Shown here: piece by piece, positions 1 to 10,829 of the stretch
How positions within the stretch are numbered: position 1 is the stretch's first letter
How the letters are laid out: each line of letters starts with the position of its first letter
Source of the DNA: Hemerocallis citrina
Taxonomy: Eukaryota > Streptophyta > Magnoliopsida > Asparagales > Asphodelaceae
NCBI GenBank assembly: GCA_017893485.1
Contig: CM030366.1
Location: 47,242,283 to 47,306,282, forward strand
DNA length: 64,000 nt
Reading direction: 5' to 3'
The notes under the pieces: model-generated
What the model saw: the letters and a program-made list of their open reading frames with translations, nothing else
Database searches by the model: none
What the model was told of the DNA's origin: nothing
Translations under genes and position numbers: made by a program

Positions 1-2114
1 CTGGTGGAGGAGAACGAGCCTAGGGAGCTGTCCGAGGTCGACCACAGGATATCGACTCTCACCGAGGCCGATCTTCGCACGATCCGAGAGGGTTTCCGAA
101 TCCCGCTCGAGTATGCGCTGCTTCTTCCTGGGCCGGGGTTCCGAGCTAACACCAAGTCCTCGCCGGATATATGCGTCTTCCCGGTCGATTCTCTCATCGC
201 CGGGCTCCGGTTCCCCCTACACCCGTTCGTGGTCGAAGTTCTGATCTGGTACGGTCTGAGTCCTGCCCAACTGATGCCGAACACTTGGAGGCATGTCGTG
301 GCGTTTCTCCTCCGATGTCAAGAGGTCGACGCCAAGCCGACTATGTTTCTCTTTCGGAGTCTTTACAAACCTTGTCAGCCGAGGCGTCATGAACAGAGGT
401 TTTTCCTTTCTCCTCGGACGGGAGTTAAGTTGATCGAGAACCCGGACTCGATCAAGCATTGGAAGGACAAATACTTCCTCGTCCGAAGTCTGACGCCGTG
501 GGTGATACCGACAGTTTGGGCGACGGACGGCCTGCCTAAGCATACAAAGAAGGACGCCCCGTTGAATGCCGAGGAGGCTGAGGTCCAGAGGAAGCTTCTA
601 GCCCTGCCAGCGCTAAGCTGGAAGGATATTACCGAGGAGCATCTGTTCCGTGGGGGTCTCAGTCCGATCGACCCTCGTATGCTTCTGGTATTTATACTCC
701 TCGTTTAAAGTTCATGAAAAATTTTCTAAGTTTTTTCATCCGGCTTTTGCAGAGACAATGAAGCTTGATTACAAGGCTCTGGTGGCGAAGGGCCGGGCAG
801 AGCAGGAGAAGAAGAAGAGGTCGGCGGCGGAGACTCAGGAGAGCCGGCCAGCGAAGAAGCCTTCGGTCGCGAAGACTGCCGAGCAGCCGAAGGTCGCGGT
901 CCTCAAGGAGGGGGAGATCGAGGTCCTCATCTCTCCGACGAAGGTCGTGATCCCCGACCAGGGCGAGGTCAATGTCTCCGATCCCCCTGCCTCGGATGCG
1001 CCCGTGCCGACCTCGGGAACGGACGCTCCGGGTTCGTCGAGCAGCGTCTTCGGGGTGAAGGATGCGCTGTCCATGCCGGTTCCGCCCCTTACTGCCGAGG
1101 CGGAGAAGATCTTATCCGAGCGTCACAAGCAGATCTTCGTCCCCGACTGGCAGGTGATGAATGCCGATGGTTTCCTGGGCGACGGGAATATCTGTATGGA
1201 GGCGATAAGACATCTGCCGACCCCGAAGGATCGGGCGACCTTGAAGGCCGGGATGGCAGGGGACTCCGTGATGCAGGTCGCCCGGGATTCCATGTCGGTA
1301 AGTGGGCTGATTTCTTCTTCATCTGAATTTTTTCCTTAGAAAATTTTCTAAGTATTTAGGTCCGGATCGTAACTCCGTTGCTCTCTTTCAGATCATCTGC
1401 CACTTCAACTTCCTGCTTGAGGAGATGGCGAGGAAGGATCAGGAGAAGGAGAAGGAGAGGACGGAGCGCGTCAAGGTCGCGAAGCAGCTCGATTCCGAAT
1501 TGCTTCTTTCGGCGAAGAGGGCCGCCGAAGTCTCGGGGCTGGAGAAGCAGTTGACCGATGCTATTCAGCTGTCAAAGGATGCGGCGGCCAGGCTCGAGGC
1601 CTCGAAGAAGGAGGTCTCCGAGCTGAAGGACTCAGCGGCCAAGCTCGAGGCGTCGGTGAAGGAGGCTGCCGACCTAAGGGAGGAGTTGGCCAAGGCTCGG
1701 TCGGAGGCGGAGGATGCTCGGAAGAGGGCCGAGAAGCTCAAGGCCAAGCACCTCAGGAAGGTGAAGAGGGTGAAGAAAGCCGTGCAGGAGGAGGCCGCGA
1801 TGCACATGACCCAGAACATGCTGGACGCCTACGGCCGGGCCTTGCAACATGTGGTCGCCAAGAACCCGGGCTTCGACACGTCCACCTACAACTTCTATGA
1901 CCTTGTGGAGGGGGAGGAGGTTGTTCCCGAGGAGTTGATCGGCCCCGAGGGGGAGATAGAGCCCGTCGACGACCCGTGGAAGGCCGTAACCGAGGAGGAG
2001 AAGGAAGACGACTCCGAGGAGGAGGAGAGCTGGAGCGAGGGAGGTGGCGGAGGCGACGGCAAGGACAAGGCCGAGGGGTCGACGGACCCAAACGACAAAA
2101 AGGTCGACCCCTGA
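1..2114 (+). CDS. Antisense accessory gene of T1, ORF1: gypsy-type transposon domain plus coiled coil (5' partial, three exons)
   Basis: Reading frame 1 is open from the window edge; the homologous T2 gene has about 100 more N-terminal residues, so the start lies upstream. I infer exons 1-676, 753-1297 and 1392-2114. The GT/AG junctions (GTATGC...TTTTGCAG and GTAAGT...CTTTCAG) restore one frame through both introns, with phases 1 and 0. The first exon holds a motif of the form PLHPFVVEVLIWYGLSPAQL followed by N-W-R, which resembles the plant 'putative gypsy type transposon' domain (Transposase_28 type); that match is from memory. The third exon is Lys/Glu/Ala-rich coiled coil ending in an acidic tail. 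It lies on the strand opposite gag-pol, converging with it. The role is unknown. No nonsense codon is visible. Confidence 0.75.
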
Positions 2115-2297
2115 CTTGGTTGTCTTCTTTTATCTCTTTTTTGTAAGCCTAACTGCGGACTGGCCACCGCTGCTGTAGAACTTCTCGAGTTTTGAATGAA
2201 AAAATGTTTTGTTTGGCCAAAATTTGCCCAAGTGTCGAGTCTCGGACTTAGTATTTGTTTTGGCGTGTTGGCCCTCGGATTTATCTCTGCATTTCAG

Positions 2298-3137
2298 GTG
2301 AGATTCGGTCCGATCACGGAGGCTGAATACCCTCGGCAGGAGCTGGTGAAAACGAAGGACGAGCTTTATCAGAGCCGGTATAGACGGTATCTCCTGCTTG
2401 GCAGGCTCGAGGATACGAAGGCGGCTCTGCGGAGGTACGGTCGCGAGCTGTACCAGTACCGGAAGCGCTCTTCAGCCCCCTACCCCGAAGGCGAAGTTGA
2501 GAACCTCCGTAAAGAGCTCGCCGCCGCCGAGCGGAAGAATGACGACCTTTTGGCCGGGGTTCAATGCTTGGAGCTAGGGGAAAAAGAGCGTTCGGCGGAG
2601 CGGGAGAAGCTGGCTTCCGAACTGGAGAAAGAGTCAACCGAGCGCAAGAGGTTATCGGCCGAAGTCGATAGGCTCAGAAGGATCACGGTAGATAGGGGGA
2701 TTGAAGTGACCTACTACCGACGGCTTGCAACTGATAATGCCGATGCCTCGGGCTCGTTGACAGCGCCTCGATCGAAGAAGTTGGCGAAGGACGACGTCCT
2801 GAGGGGTAGGATCATCGAACTGGAGGAAGAGATCGCGTCGCTCAAGCCGGCACCGGTCAGGGCTAACGTTCGCAGCACTTCGTGCACTCGCGAAGAGAGC
2901 GAGAGGGGGGTTACTTTTTACGAGCTTGCTACGCGCTCGCCGTTGACCAGGGGGAGTCCAGCCGATGCTCAGAGTAGCGCGGCAGCCTCGTCGAGCGGGG
3001 CTTCGGCCGACGTCGCCGTTAGGGCTAGCAGTGAAGGGGGGTCGCGCTTCGTTGGTTTAGGGTCGGGTTCGGAGGGCAGACCCCGACGTCCTCGCGTTTC
3101 CCTAAACCGAAGCATTCCCCTTCCGAAGAGGCTCTGA
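2298..3137 (+). CDS. Antisense accessory ORF2 of T1: coiled-coil protein or alternative terminal exon
   Basis: The open frame begins just after a splice-acceptor-like tract (CATTTCAG ending at 2297) and has no conserved Met at that point. An ATG at 2196 is in frame but sits in what looks like the 3' UTR of ORF1, and the equivalent T2 stretch does not keep the frame. The product is about 280 residues, with Arg/Glu-rich heptads through the first two thirds, a Ser/Ala-rich linker, and a C-terminus RRPRVSLNRSIPLPKR. T2 has a homologous frame at 29205-29951 ending almost identically, so the protein is conserved across two diverged elements. The frame at the acceptor is phase 0, compatible with splicing from exon 2 of ORF1. 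Function is unknown. Confidence 0.65.
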   Translation: MRFGPITEAEYPRQELVKTKDELYQSRYRRYLLLGRLEDTKAALRRYGRELYQYRKRSSAPYPEGEVENLRKELAAAERKNDDLLAGVQCLELGEKERSAEREKLASELEKESTERKRLSAEVDRLRRITVDRGIEVTYYRRLATDNADASGSLTAPRSKKLAKDDVLRGRIIELEEEIASLKPAPVRANVRSTSCTREESERGVTFYELATRSPLTRGSPADAQSSAAASSSGASADVAVRASSEGGSRFVGLGSGSEGRPRRPRVSLNRSIPLPKRL

Positions 3138-3304
3138 TTCGGCCGTTTTTCTACTTTTGTCGATTGTTGTAATAACTTAGCCGTAGGGTCGACCGACCGT
3201 CTGTAACACTATCATGTCTGAATGCAAATAATTCTGAAAAACTCTCAAGTGTTAGACTCCGGCAGAGTATTGAAACTGTGTTATTCGTTTTCTCTTCTTT
3301 TCAG

Positions 3305-3724
3305 CTCGTCGTGACGATCCATAGCTCGGACTCCGGGCGTTCGAATGATGGCTCTGAATCCGAGGCTACTTCTGGAACAGTGGTTCTGAGCCCTAGGAGC
3401 ACCGATATGAAGTTGCGCCGAGCCGAGAGTGAGTGGGACCACCTTTCGTTGGTCCTCAGTCTCCGGGAAGCCGAGATTCAACGCTTGGAGGGCAAGGTCG
3501 CCGAGCTGAACTCCGCAGGGGAGGATGAAGACTCGCAGAACGCATTCAGCAGTGCTCTTCGGGCCAAAAGCATTCGGCACATTCAGTCGAAGATCATCGC
3601 CGAGCGAGATGACCTGCTCTCCGAGATGTGGCATCTGCGTGGCGTGATGGCGAGGCTCCGGGGGGAGAAGGAGGAGTCGTCTGTCGAGGAGGACGGACAG
3701 TTTAGTGAGGATGTTTTGGTATGA
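3305..3724 (+). CDS. Antisense accessory ORF3 of T1: short coiled-coil frame
   Basis: The frame begins after another acceptor-like tract (CTTTTCAG ending at 3304), also in phase 0, and runs 139 codons to TGA at 3722-3724. It starts with a Ser/Asp-rich segment, then an amphipathic coiled coil of Glu/Leu/Arg repeats, and ends acidic. No counterpart is seen in T2 between its ORF2 and its tandem repeats, so it may be T1-specific. An AATAAA lies 85 bases downstream. It could be a third alternative terminal exon or a separate small gene. Function unknown. Confidence 0.5.
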   Translation, partial: LVVTIHSSDSGRSNDGSESEATSGTVVLSPRSTDMKLRRAESEWDHLSLVLSLREAEIQRLEGKVAELNSAGEDEDSQNAFSSALRAKSIRHIQSKIIAERDDLLSEMWHLRGVMARLRGEKEESSVEEDGQFSEDVLV

Positions 3725-3808
3725 GAGACAAGTGTAGCGGGTCGGGCATTGTGTGTTTTGTTTGCCAACACTTTGTAATGGAATGTTTTGTGTTACGTGC
3801 CGACAATT

Positions 3809-3814
3809 AATAAA
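3809..3814 (+). terminator. AATAAA polyadenylation signal of the antisense unit
   Basis: A canonical hexamer in the AT-rich sequence after ORF3, on the same strand, well placed to end the antisense transcript before the tandem repeats. Confidence 0.5.
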
Positions 3815-4310
3815 AATTCCCTTTCGTTGCTTTGTATGTTCGCCCTTCGCTTGTAACCGTATCGGTCGTGCCGGGATCTTTGAACCGGGCGCGTCTGTTT
3901 AGCCGAATGGACCAGGAGTGCGGCTCTTTGTCGTTGAGTGGATCTGGCACGGTACGACAAGGCTCTGTACCCATAAAAGCGTCATTTTGTCGCTTAGAGT
4001 AGGTGGCTAGATCTGAGCCGTCGAGTGTAGGCGCGAATCTCGAGGCGGCTCAGTCTCCCAGAAAACGTTATCTTGTCGTTTTGCGCAGGTGGCTTGATCT
4101 GAGACGTCTGACCGGGATCACGTACGAAAGTTGAGGGGAAAGTGTGTTTTCCCCATTTACACACTCGGGAAGCCGCTTGCTCGGAAGCCGACCGAGTTGT
4201 AGGTCTTCGGTCTCCGGCTGGTAGTTAGGAGTGTTCGGTTTTTTTTTTGTGTCCGGACGAACGTCTGACATCAACCTACCGGAGTAGTTTAGATGGACTA
4301 GGAATCAAGT
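3815..4310. other. Non-coding spacer of T1
   Basis: No convincing frame on either strand. It separates the end of the antisense unit from the 110-bp repeats. Short imperfect repeats of a CGTTTTGTCG-like motif occur at 3980-4085. Confidence 0.5.
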
Positions 4311-4886
4311 GTTGGACCCCGGGACCATCGCTGGAGCTCGACGGCTGTGGGAGCAATTCCGAACGGCGATCTACCCCTGGTTCGTCCGGAGACGAGCCGA
4401 AGAGGTAAAGTCGAACCGAGTGTTGGACTCCGAACCATCGGTATAGTTCAACGGCTGCGGGAGCAATTCCGAACGGCGATCTACCCCTGGTTCGTCCGGA
4501 GACGAGCCGAGGAGGTAAAGTCGAACCGAGTGTTGGACTCCGAACCATCGGTAAAGTTCAACGGCTGTGGGAGCAATTCCGAACGGCGATCTACCCCTGG
4601 TTCGTCCGGAGACGAGCCGAGGAGGTAAAGTCGAACCGAGTGTTGGACTCCGAACCATCGGTATAGTTCAACGGCTGCGGGAGCAATTCCGAACGGCGAT
4701 CTACCCCTGGTTCGTCCGGAGACGAGCCGAGGAGGTAAAGTCGAACCGAGTGTTGGACTCCGAACCATCGGTATAGTTCAACGGCTGTGGGAGCAATTCC
4801 GAACGGCGATCTACCCCTGGTTCGTCCGGAGACGAGCCGAGGAGGTAAAGTCGAACCGAGTGTTGGACTCCGAACCATCGGTATAG
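4311..4886. repeat. 110-bp tandem array between convergent gag-pol and antisense genes of T1
   Basis: The phrase TGTTGGACTC recurs at 4421, 4531, 4641, 4751 and 4861, an exact 110-bp period, with a diverged partial unit at 4311. Units are nearly identical. Each has GTGGGAGCAATTCCGAA, a GC-rich middle and a GAACCGAGTG tail. The T2 array at 30095-30565 shares the flanks of this unit but not its middle. Confidence 0.95.
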
Positions 4887-5051
4887 TAAAGAGGGGAGGA
4901 AAAAACAGGCAAATTCAAAAACAAAATGGAACTTTCTTTATTTGATATTTGTCGGCGAACCGTTTTACATAGTAGGATTCATAGAACAGGTTACATAGTA
5001 GGATTCATAGAACCGTTTTACATAGAGGAATGGCGCGACACCTCGGATTAC

Positions 5052-8000
5052 TTAGAGAGGCGCCGGGGCGCTCTCTTGGTATTTCAGGAGGTGATCGGCA
5101 TTCCAGGTCCTCGGGAGCTCTCTACCATCCATGTCCTCAAGTCGATATGCTCCAGGCCGAACAACTTTTGCGACCCGGTACGGCCCTTCCCAATTCGGAG
5201 CTAGCTTGCCCTTCTGACTGGGGAGGGATATGGCTAGCTTTCTCAACACCAGGTCTCCTTGCTCAAGGTTGGCGGGTCGGACTTTCTTGTTGTAGGCTAG
5301 CTCGACTCTCCTTCTGTAATTCTGCTGCCGAATCGATGCCCTTTCCCTCAGTTCATCTATCAGGTCCAAGTTTCCTCTGAGTTCCCTGGCATTCTGTGCT
5401 TCGTCATAGGCGATGAGCCGAGGGGAAGGAATTCCGACCTCGAGGGGTATTACGGCTTCGGCCCCATAAGTAAGGCTGAAAGGGGACTCTCCAGTGGGCG
5501 TCCGCTTGCTTGTGCGGTAGTTCCACAACACATTAGGGAGTTGATCGACCCACTGTCCTTTGGAGCACTTGTCCAACCTCTTCTTGATCCCCGCAAGGAT
5601 CTGCTTATTAGCGTTCTCGGCTTGTCCGTTCGACTGGGGGTGCGAGACGGACGAGAAACGCTGTTGAATGACGAGGTCGTCGCACAGGGTTCGGAATGCT
5701 GAGCCAGTGAACTGGGTCCCATTATCTGTCACGAGGACGCGCGGGACGCCGAATCTGCATATAATGTTCTTCCAGAAGAACTGCACCACTTTGTTCTCGG
5801 TTATCGTGGCGAGGGGCTCGGCCTCGACCTACTTCGAGAAGTAGTCGATAGCGACGACTAAAAACTTGAGCTGACCCGGAGCTGGAGGGAAAGGCCCTAC
5901 CAAGTCCATTCCCCACATCGCGAAGGGGATAGGGCTCGATAGGGAGGCGAGGTTGGCTTGAGGGAGGCGTCGGATGCTGGAGTGTCTCTGGCAGGAGCCG
6001 CACTGCCGAACGTGTCGCTCGGCGTCTTGGAGAAGTGTCGGCCAGAAGTACCCATAATTCAGAGCTTTTCGGGCCAGGGACCTAAATCCCGAGTGTGCCC
6101 CGCCGATCCCTTCATGAAGCTCCTGTAGGGCATATTCGGCCTGTTCCGGAGAGAGGCATCGTAGATATGGTCGGCCGTCCATTTGGGAGAAAGAGCGCTT
6201 GTATAGGATGCCCTCGATTAAGACATAGCGCTCGGCTCGGGTTCTAACTCGGCGAGCTTCTTTGGGATCTGAGGGCAGAACTCCATCCCTTAGAAATTCT
6301 ACCAGTGGCTTCATCCAGTTGTCTTGCAGCATGACTGGCAATGACTCCGCCGAGCCTAGTGCCTCGTCTTCGATGCTCGGCTTAGCGAGGACTTCAATTA
6401 GTACGGTCTGCTCGAGTCCTTGTAAAGAGGACGAGGCCAACTTGGAAAGTGCATCGGCCTGTGCGTTTTCCTCCCGAGGGACCCGCTGGATGATGGCTTC
6501 TTCGAACCGACCCATGAGATCCCGGACCTTGGCGAGGTACTTCGCCATCCGCTCGTCCCGGGCTTCATATTCGCCCAAGACCTGGTTCACGACCAGCTGG
6601 GAATCACTGTGAATCCGGAGACGATGCGCCCCAGCGCTTCGCGCGAGTCCGAGGCCGGCTATGAGTGCCTCGTACTCCGCCTCGTTGTTCGAGGCCTTGA
6701 AGCTCTTGCGGATCGCGTACTGTAGGACGAAGCTATCAGGGCCGTTCAGGATGATGCCGGCGCCGCTTCCCTCACTGCAAGAGGATCCGTCCACAAAGAC
6801 TGTCCAAATGGGGGGTCCGTTCGGGACGTGGCCGACCTCGGGGATGGTGGATTCTACAATGAAGTTGGCGAGGGCCTGCGCCTTAATTGCCGTCCGAGGT
6901 TGATAGGAGATGTCGTGCTGACTCAGCTCTATCGACCACTTCATCAGCCGGCCCGAGGTTTCGGGTTTATGGAGGACTTGCTTGAGCGGTTGATCGGTGA
7001 GGACGATGACTGAATGAGATTGGAAGTAGGGCCGAAGCTTTCTTGCTGCCATGACGAGGGCGTAGGCTATCTTTTCTATCCCCGGATAACGGAGCTCGGC
7101 ATCCCGAAGTACCTTGCTCACGTAGTAAATAGGCCTCTGGGTCCGGTCCTCTTCTCTGACCAGGACAGCGCTCAGGGACTGCTCGGAGGCTGCCAAGTAG
7201 AGAAAGAGAGGCTCGCCTGGGACCGGCTTACTGAGCAGAGGGGGGTTCACCAGATAGGCTTTCAGCTGGTCGAACGACGCTTGCTGTGCCTCGCCCCATT
7301 CAAATCCCTTAGCGCCTCGGAGTGCCTTGAAGAAGGGAAGGCACTTTTCCCCTGACTTGGAGAGGAACCGACCGATGGCTGCGAGCCGACCGGTGAGCTT
7401 CTGCACTTCTCTGACGTTCCGAGGCGGGGCCATGTCTAATATGGCTTTGATCTTTTCGGGGTTAGCTTCAATCCCCCGCTGGCTCACCATGAAACCGAGG
7501 AACTTGCCAGAGGAGACTCCGAACGCACACTTGTTCGGGTTTAGCCGCATGTTGTACTTCCTCAACACGCCGAACGCCTCTTGGAGGTCGGCTACATGGT
7601 CGGTGCCGTGGATGCTCTTGACGAGCATGTCATCGACGTACACCTCCATATTTCGGCCGATCTGATGCTGAAAGACCTTGTTAACGAGGCGCTGGTAGGT
7701 GGCTCCCGCGTTCTTCAAACCGAACGGCATTACTCGGTAGCAGTAGAGGCCTTGGTCGGTGACGAAGGAGGTCTTCGGGATGTCCGGGGGGAACATCCAG
7801 ATTTGGTTGTAGCCCGAGAAGGCATCCATGAAGCTGAGGAGCTCATGGCCCGAGGTGGCGTCGATTAGGGTGTCGATGTTCGGGAGAGGGAAGGGATCCT
7901 TCGGACACGCTTTGTTGAGGTCGGTGAAGTCGATGCATATCCTCCACGAGCCGTTGGACTTCTTGACCATCACAACATTCGACAACCACTCGGGATAATT

Positions 8001-10760
8001 CACCTCCTGGATGAACTTGGCCTTCAACAGCTTATTCACTTCCTCCTTGATTGCCTGCTGTCGCTCGGGAGCGAACTTTCGCCTCTTCTGCTGAACCGGT
8101 TTGCACCCCGGCTCGACACTTAGGCGGTGGACGAGCAAGTCTTCGGAGATGCCGGGCATATCCGCGGCCGACCAAGCAAATAGGTCGCGGTTACCCCGGA
8201 TGCATCTCACAAGGTCGGAGAATAGCACGGTCGGTAAGGACTTGCTGACGAGGAATTTTCGGCTCGGATCCTCGTCGGAGAAGAGTACTTCTTCTAACTC
8301 GTCCGCTGGTTCGGACGTTGGGCGAGCCTTCGGCTCGGGGATCTCGAGGGTCTCGAGCGAAAGCACTGGTCCCCCGGTGGAAGTCATGTAGCACTTCCGA
8401 GCTGTTTCCTGGCTCCCCCTGACTTCCCCTACTCCCGACCGAGTGGGGAACTTCATCTTCAAATGGTATGCTGATGGGACGGCCTCAAGGGCGGCCAGGC
8501 CGGGGCGACCGAGGATGACATTGTATGCTGCCGGGACGTCAACGACCATGAAGTCCATGGGCTCGGTCCGGGTAGTAGGGGTGCTCCCCGCAGTAACGTC
8601 GAGGGTTATTACCCCTTCGATGGTTACCGGGACCCCCGTGAACCCGTGTAGAGTGTATCCGGCCGGTTTGAGACGGTCTCGGGACAGCTGGAGGCCCTGG
8701 AAGGCCGAGAGGAATAGAATGTTAACCGAACTCCCGTTGTCAACCAAAATCCTCTGCACCTTGAAGTTGGCCATGCGGAGGTCGATGACGAGGGCATCAC
8801 AGTGAGGGGTTCGGACTCCTTCGAGATCAGCGTCGGAGAAGGACACGGGCACACCGAAGCCCTTGGGAGGAGGAGCACTGTGGACCGAGTTCACCTCTCG
8901 GACGAAGGCTTTCCGGGACGTATTAGAGGGGCCGCCCATGGGGCCCCCGTGGATCATGTGCAGAACCCTTTCTTCTTCGAACTCAGGCGTTACTTCGCGC
9001 CGCTTGTTAGCCCCCCGAGGGGGAGGAGAGTTCCGATCTGTCCGATCGTTAGCCTTCACGAACTTTGCCAACTGCCCCCTTCGGATGAGGGCTTCGATCT
9101 CATCTCTCAAAGCCCGACAGTCATTCGTCTCGTGCCCGTGGTCCCGGTGATACCGACACCACTTGTCTTTGTCCCTCCTCTTCGCCGGTTTGTGCATCCT
9201 CGGGGCTGGAGGGAGGACCCCCTCCTTCTCTACCTCCATGAGGATAGTGGAGACATTAGTTGTGAGGGGCGTGAATTTCTCGAACCTGGGGGGAGGACGA
9301 CGCTGGCCGCCTCCGTCCTTCATAGTCTTCTTGGCCCCCTCTTCCTCCGTTGCCTTCCTCTTCGAGCCGGAGGAGGGTCCTCCGAAGTTCGGGAGGGACT
9401 CGGCCTCCTCGGCTCGGATGTATTTCTCGCACCTCAGTAGGAGGTCGGCGAAGTTGGTAGGCGGCTTCTTTGCTAGGGACGAGCGGAGGTTGGAGTTGAG
9501 GACGTTCGACTGGAACGCCACTGTTGCCACGGATTGGTCTAAGGAGGCGATCGACCTGACTTCTGCAGTGAACCTCTTCACATAGTCACGCAGCTTCTCT
9601 CCCCTTTCCTGTCGGAGGTTCAGAAGGGAGAGACTCGTCTTCTCGGCCCGTCGGCTGCTCACAAAGTGAGTTATGAACAGCGTCTCAAACTGCTCAAATG
9701 AAAAGATGGAGGCGGGGGCAAGCCTGGAATACCATTCCCGAGCCGAACCCCGAAGGGTGGCCGGGAAGGTCCTGCAGAGTATGGCGTCGGAGACTTGGTG
9801 GATCAGCATCAGAGTCTTAAAACTCTCGACGTGATCTACCGGGTCGGACTCGCCTGAGTACGTTTCAAACTGCGGAGGTTTGAAACCCCTCGGTATGCGA
9901 GCTTCCATGATTGTCCGAGAGAAGGGCGGTCGGTTTGGGCGAACAGTCCCTGCTCTGGACTCCTCTTCTCGATCCATACGGACAATGCGCCTCTCCACCT
10001 CATGGAGGCGGCGGTCAAAGGCATCGTCCCCTCGCCGGTAACCGTATGACCCTTCGGACTCTTCATCATAAGAGGGAGAGCGCGGACTTCGGCGCCGGTA
10101 TCCCTCGGATCGGCGGGGACTGTAATGTTGCTGACGACTGGGAGCCTGGAGAGGACTTCGTGACCGGCGGTGAGGACTGGGAATCCGAGGGGGTGTTGGG
10201 ACCCTCGGGGGGTTTTGGTTGTTGGCACGGGCGTTCAGGGCCTGCAGTACAGTCTCCTAAAACTGGAGGAACTCGGCACGGCTGATAGGTACCTCACGGT
10301 CCCTCGTACGATGCCGATCCTCGGGGGAACGCGGCCTCCTCCTTCGGTGTTCGGGAGATGCCGCTCGGCCTCTCCGGTACGGAGATCTCTGTCTGTCTCG
10401 GCGACGAGGTGACCGCTCGGCCTGACGCTGTCGGGAGGCCCCCGCTCGGGCCCGCCTCTCGTCAAGGTGCGTGCGGAGGTCATTCTCCTTCTGGCAGTTC
10501 TGGTCGGGGTTATGGGAGGCCATCGAGTCCGAGGACCCGTTACGGACCGAGACATGGTCCTGGATGGGCTGCTTCAGCTTCTGGCCGTTGAGACCGGCGG
10601 GACCATTGTTGGGTTGCTGCTGAGGATGAGGAGGATGGACCGGTTGGGTCGGCGGAGGAAGCCCGGATTGGAGAATTTGGTTGACGGGGGTATCCTCCGT
10701 AGGGTCGGCGGGGTTGGCCACCCGGTTGGATCCTTTGGATCTGTTCTTCTTCGGAGGCAT
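5052..10760 (-). pseudogene. gag-pol: gag-pol polyprotein of T1, 1902 codons with two nonsense codons
   Basis: One frame runs from ATG at 10760 to the stop at 5052, interrupted only by TAG at 10259-10257 and TAG at 5828-5826 (Trp position in integrase). The start follows the primer site by about 50 bases. Order by codon: RS-rich N-terminus; gag core about 290-445; single zinc-binding motif CRYHRDHGHETNDC near 535; protease with VDNGSS near 673; reverse transcriptase about 915-1105 with YVDDM near 1042; RNase H about 1160-1290, where YLAAS replaces the usual Asp-Ala-Ser; second RNase H about 1320-1445 with all four acidic residues (VDGSS, NEAEYE, HSDSQ, ADALSK); integrase with an HHCC module near 1545-1592, a core starting GMDLVGPF, and the DNGTQF and PQSNGQAEN motifs. 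Each stop is one transition from a sense codon. The relic could have been active recently, or be supplied in trans. Confidence 0.93.
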
Positions 10761-10808
10761 GGCGATGGGAGGCGAGGAAGGAGAAGCTGAGGTCGTTCGT
10801 GTGGTGGG

Positions 10809-10826
10809 TTCCCACAGACGGCGCCA
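10809..10826 (-). promoter_or_regulatory. Primer-binding site of T1
   Basis: On the minus strand this reads TGGCGCCGTCTGTGGGAA, three bases inside the 5' LTR. The sequence is typical of Tat-lineage elements, which are reported to use tRNA-Arg; the tRNA identity is from memory. Confidence 0.8.
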
Positions 10827-10829
10827 ATC

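Noticed and set aside
2196..2297. ATG at 2196 as the start of accessory ORF2 of T1
   Set aside because: The stretch looks like the 3' UTR and intron of the upstream unit, and the homologous T2 region does not keep the frame; coding similarity begins only after the acceptor at 2297.
8802..9440. 212-codon plus-strand frame
   Set aside because: It lies opposite the gag-protease region of T1 and has no motif; it is a shadow of the GC-rich real frame, as are the other plus-strand frames between 5100 and 10800.
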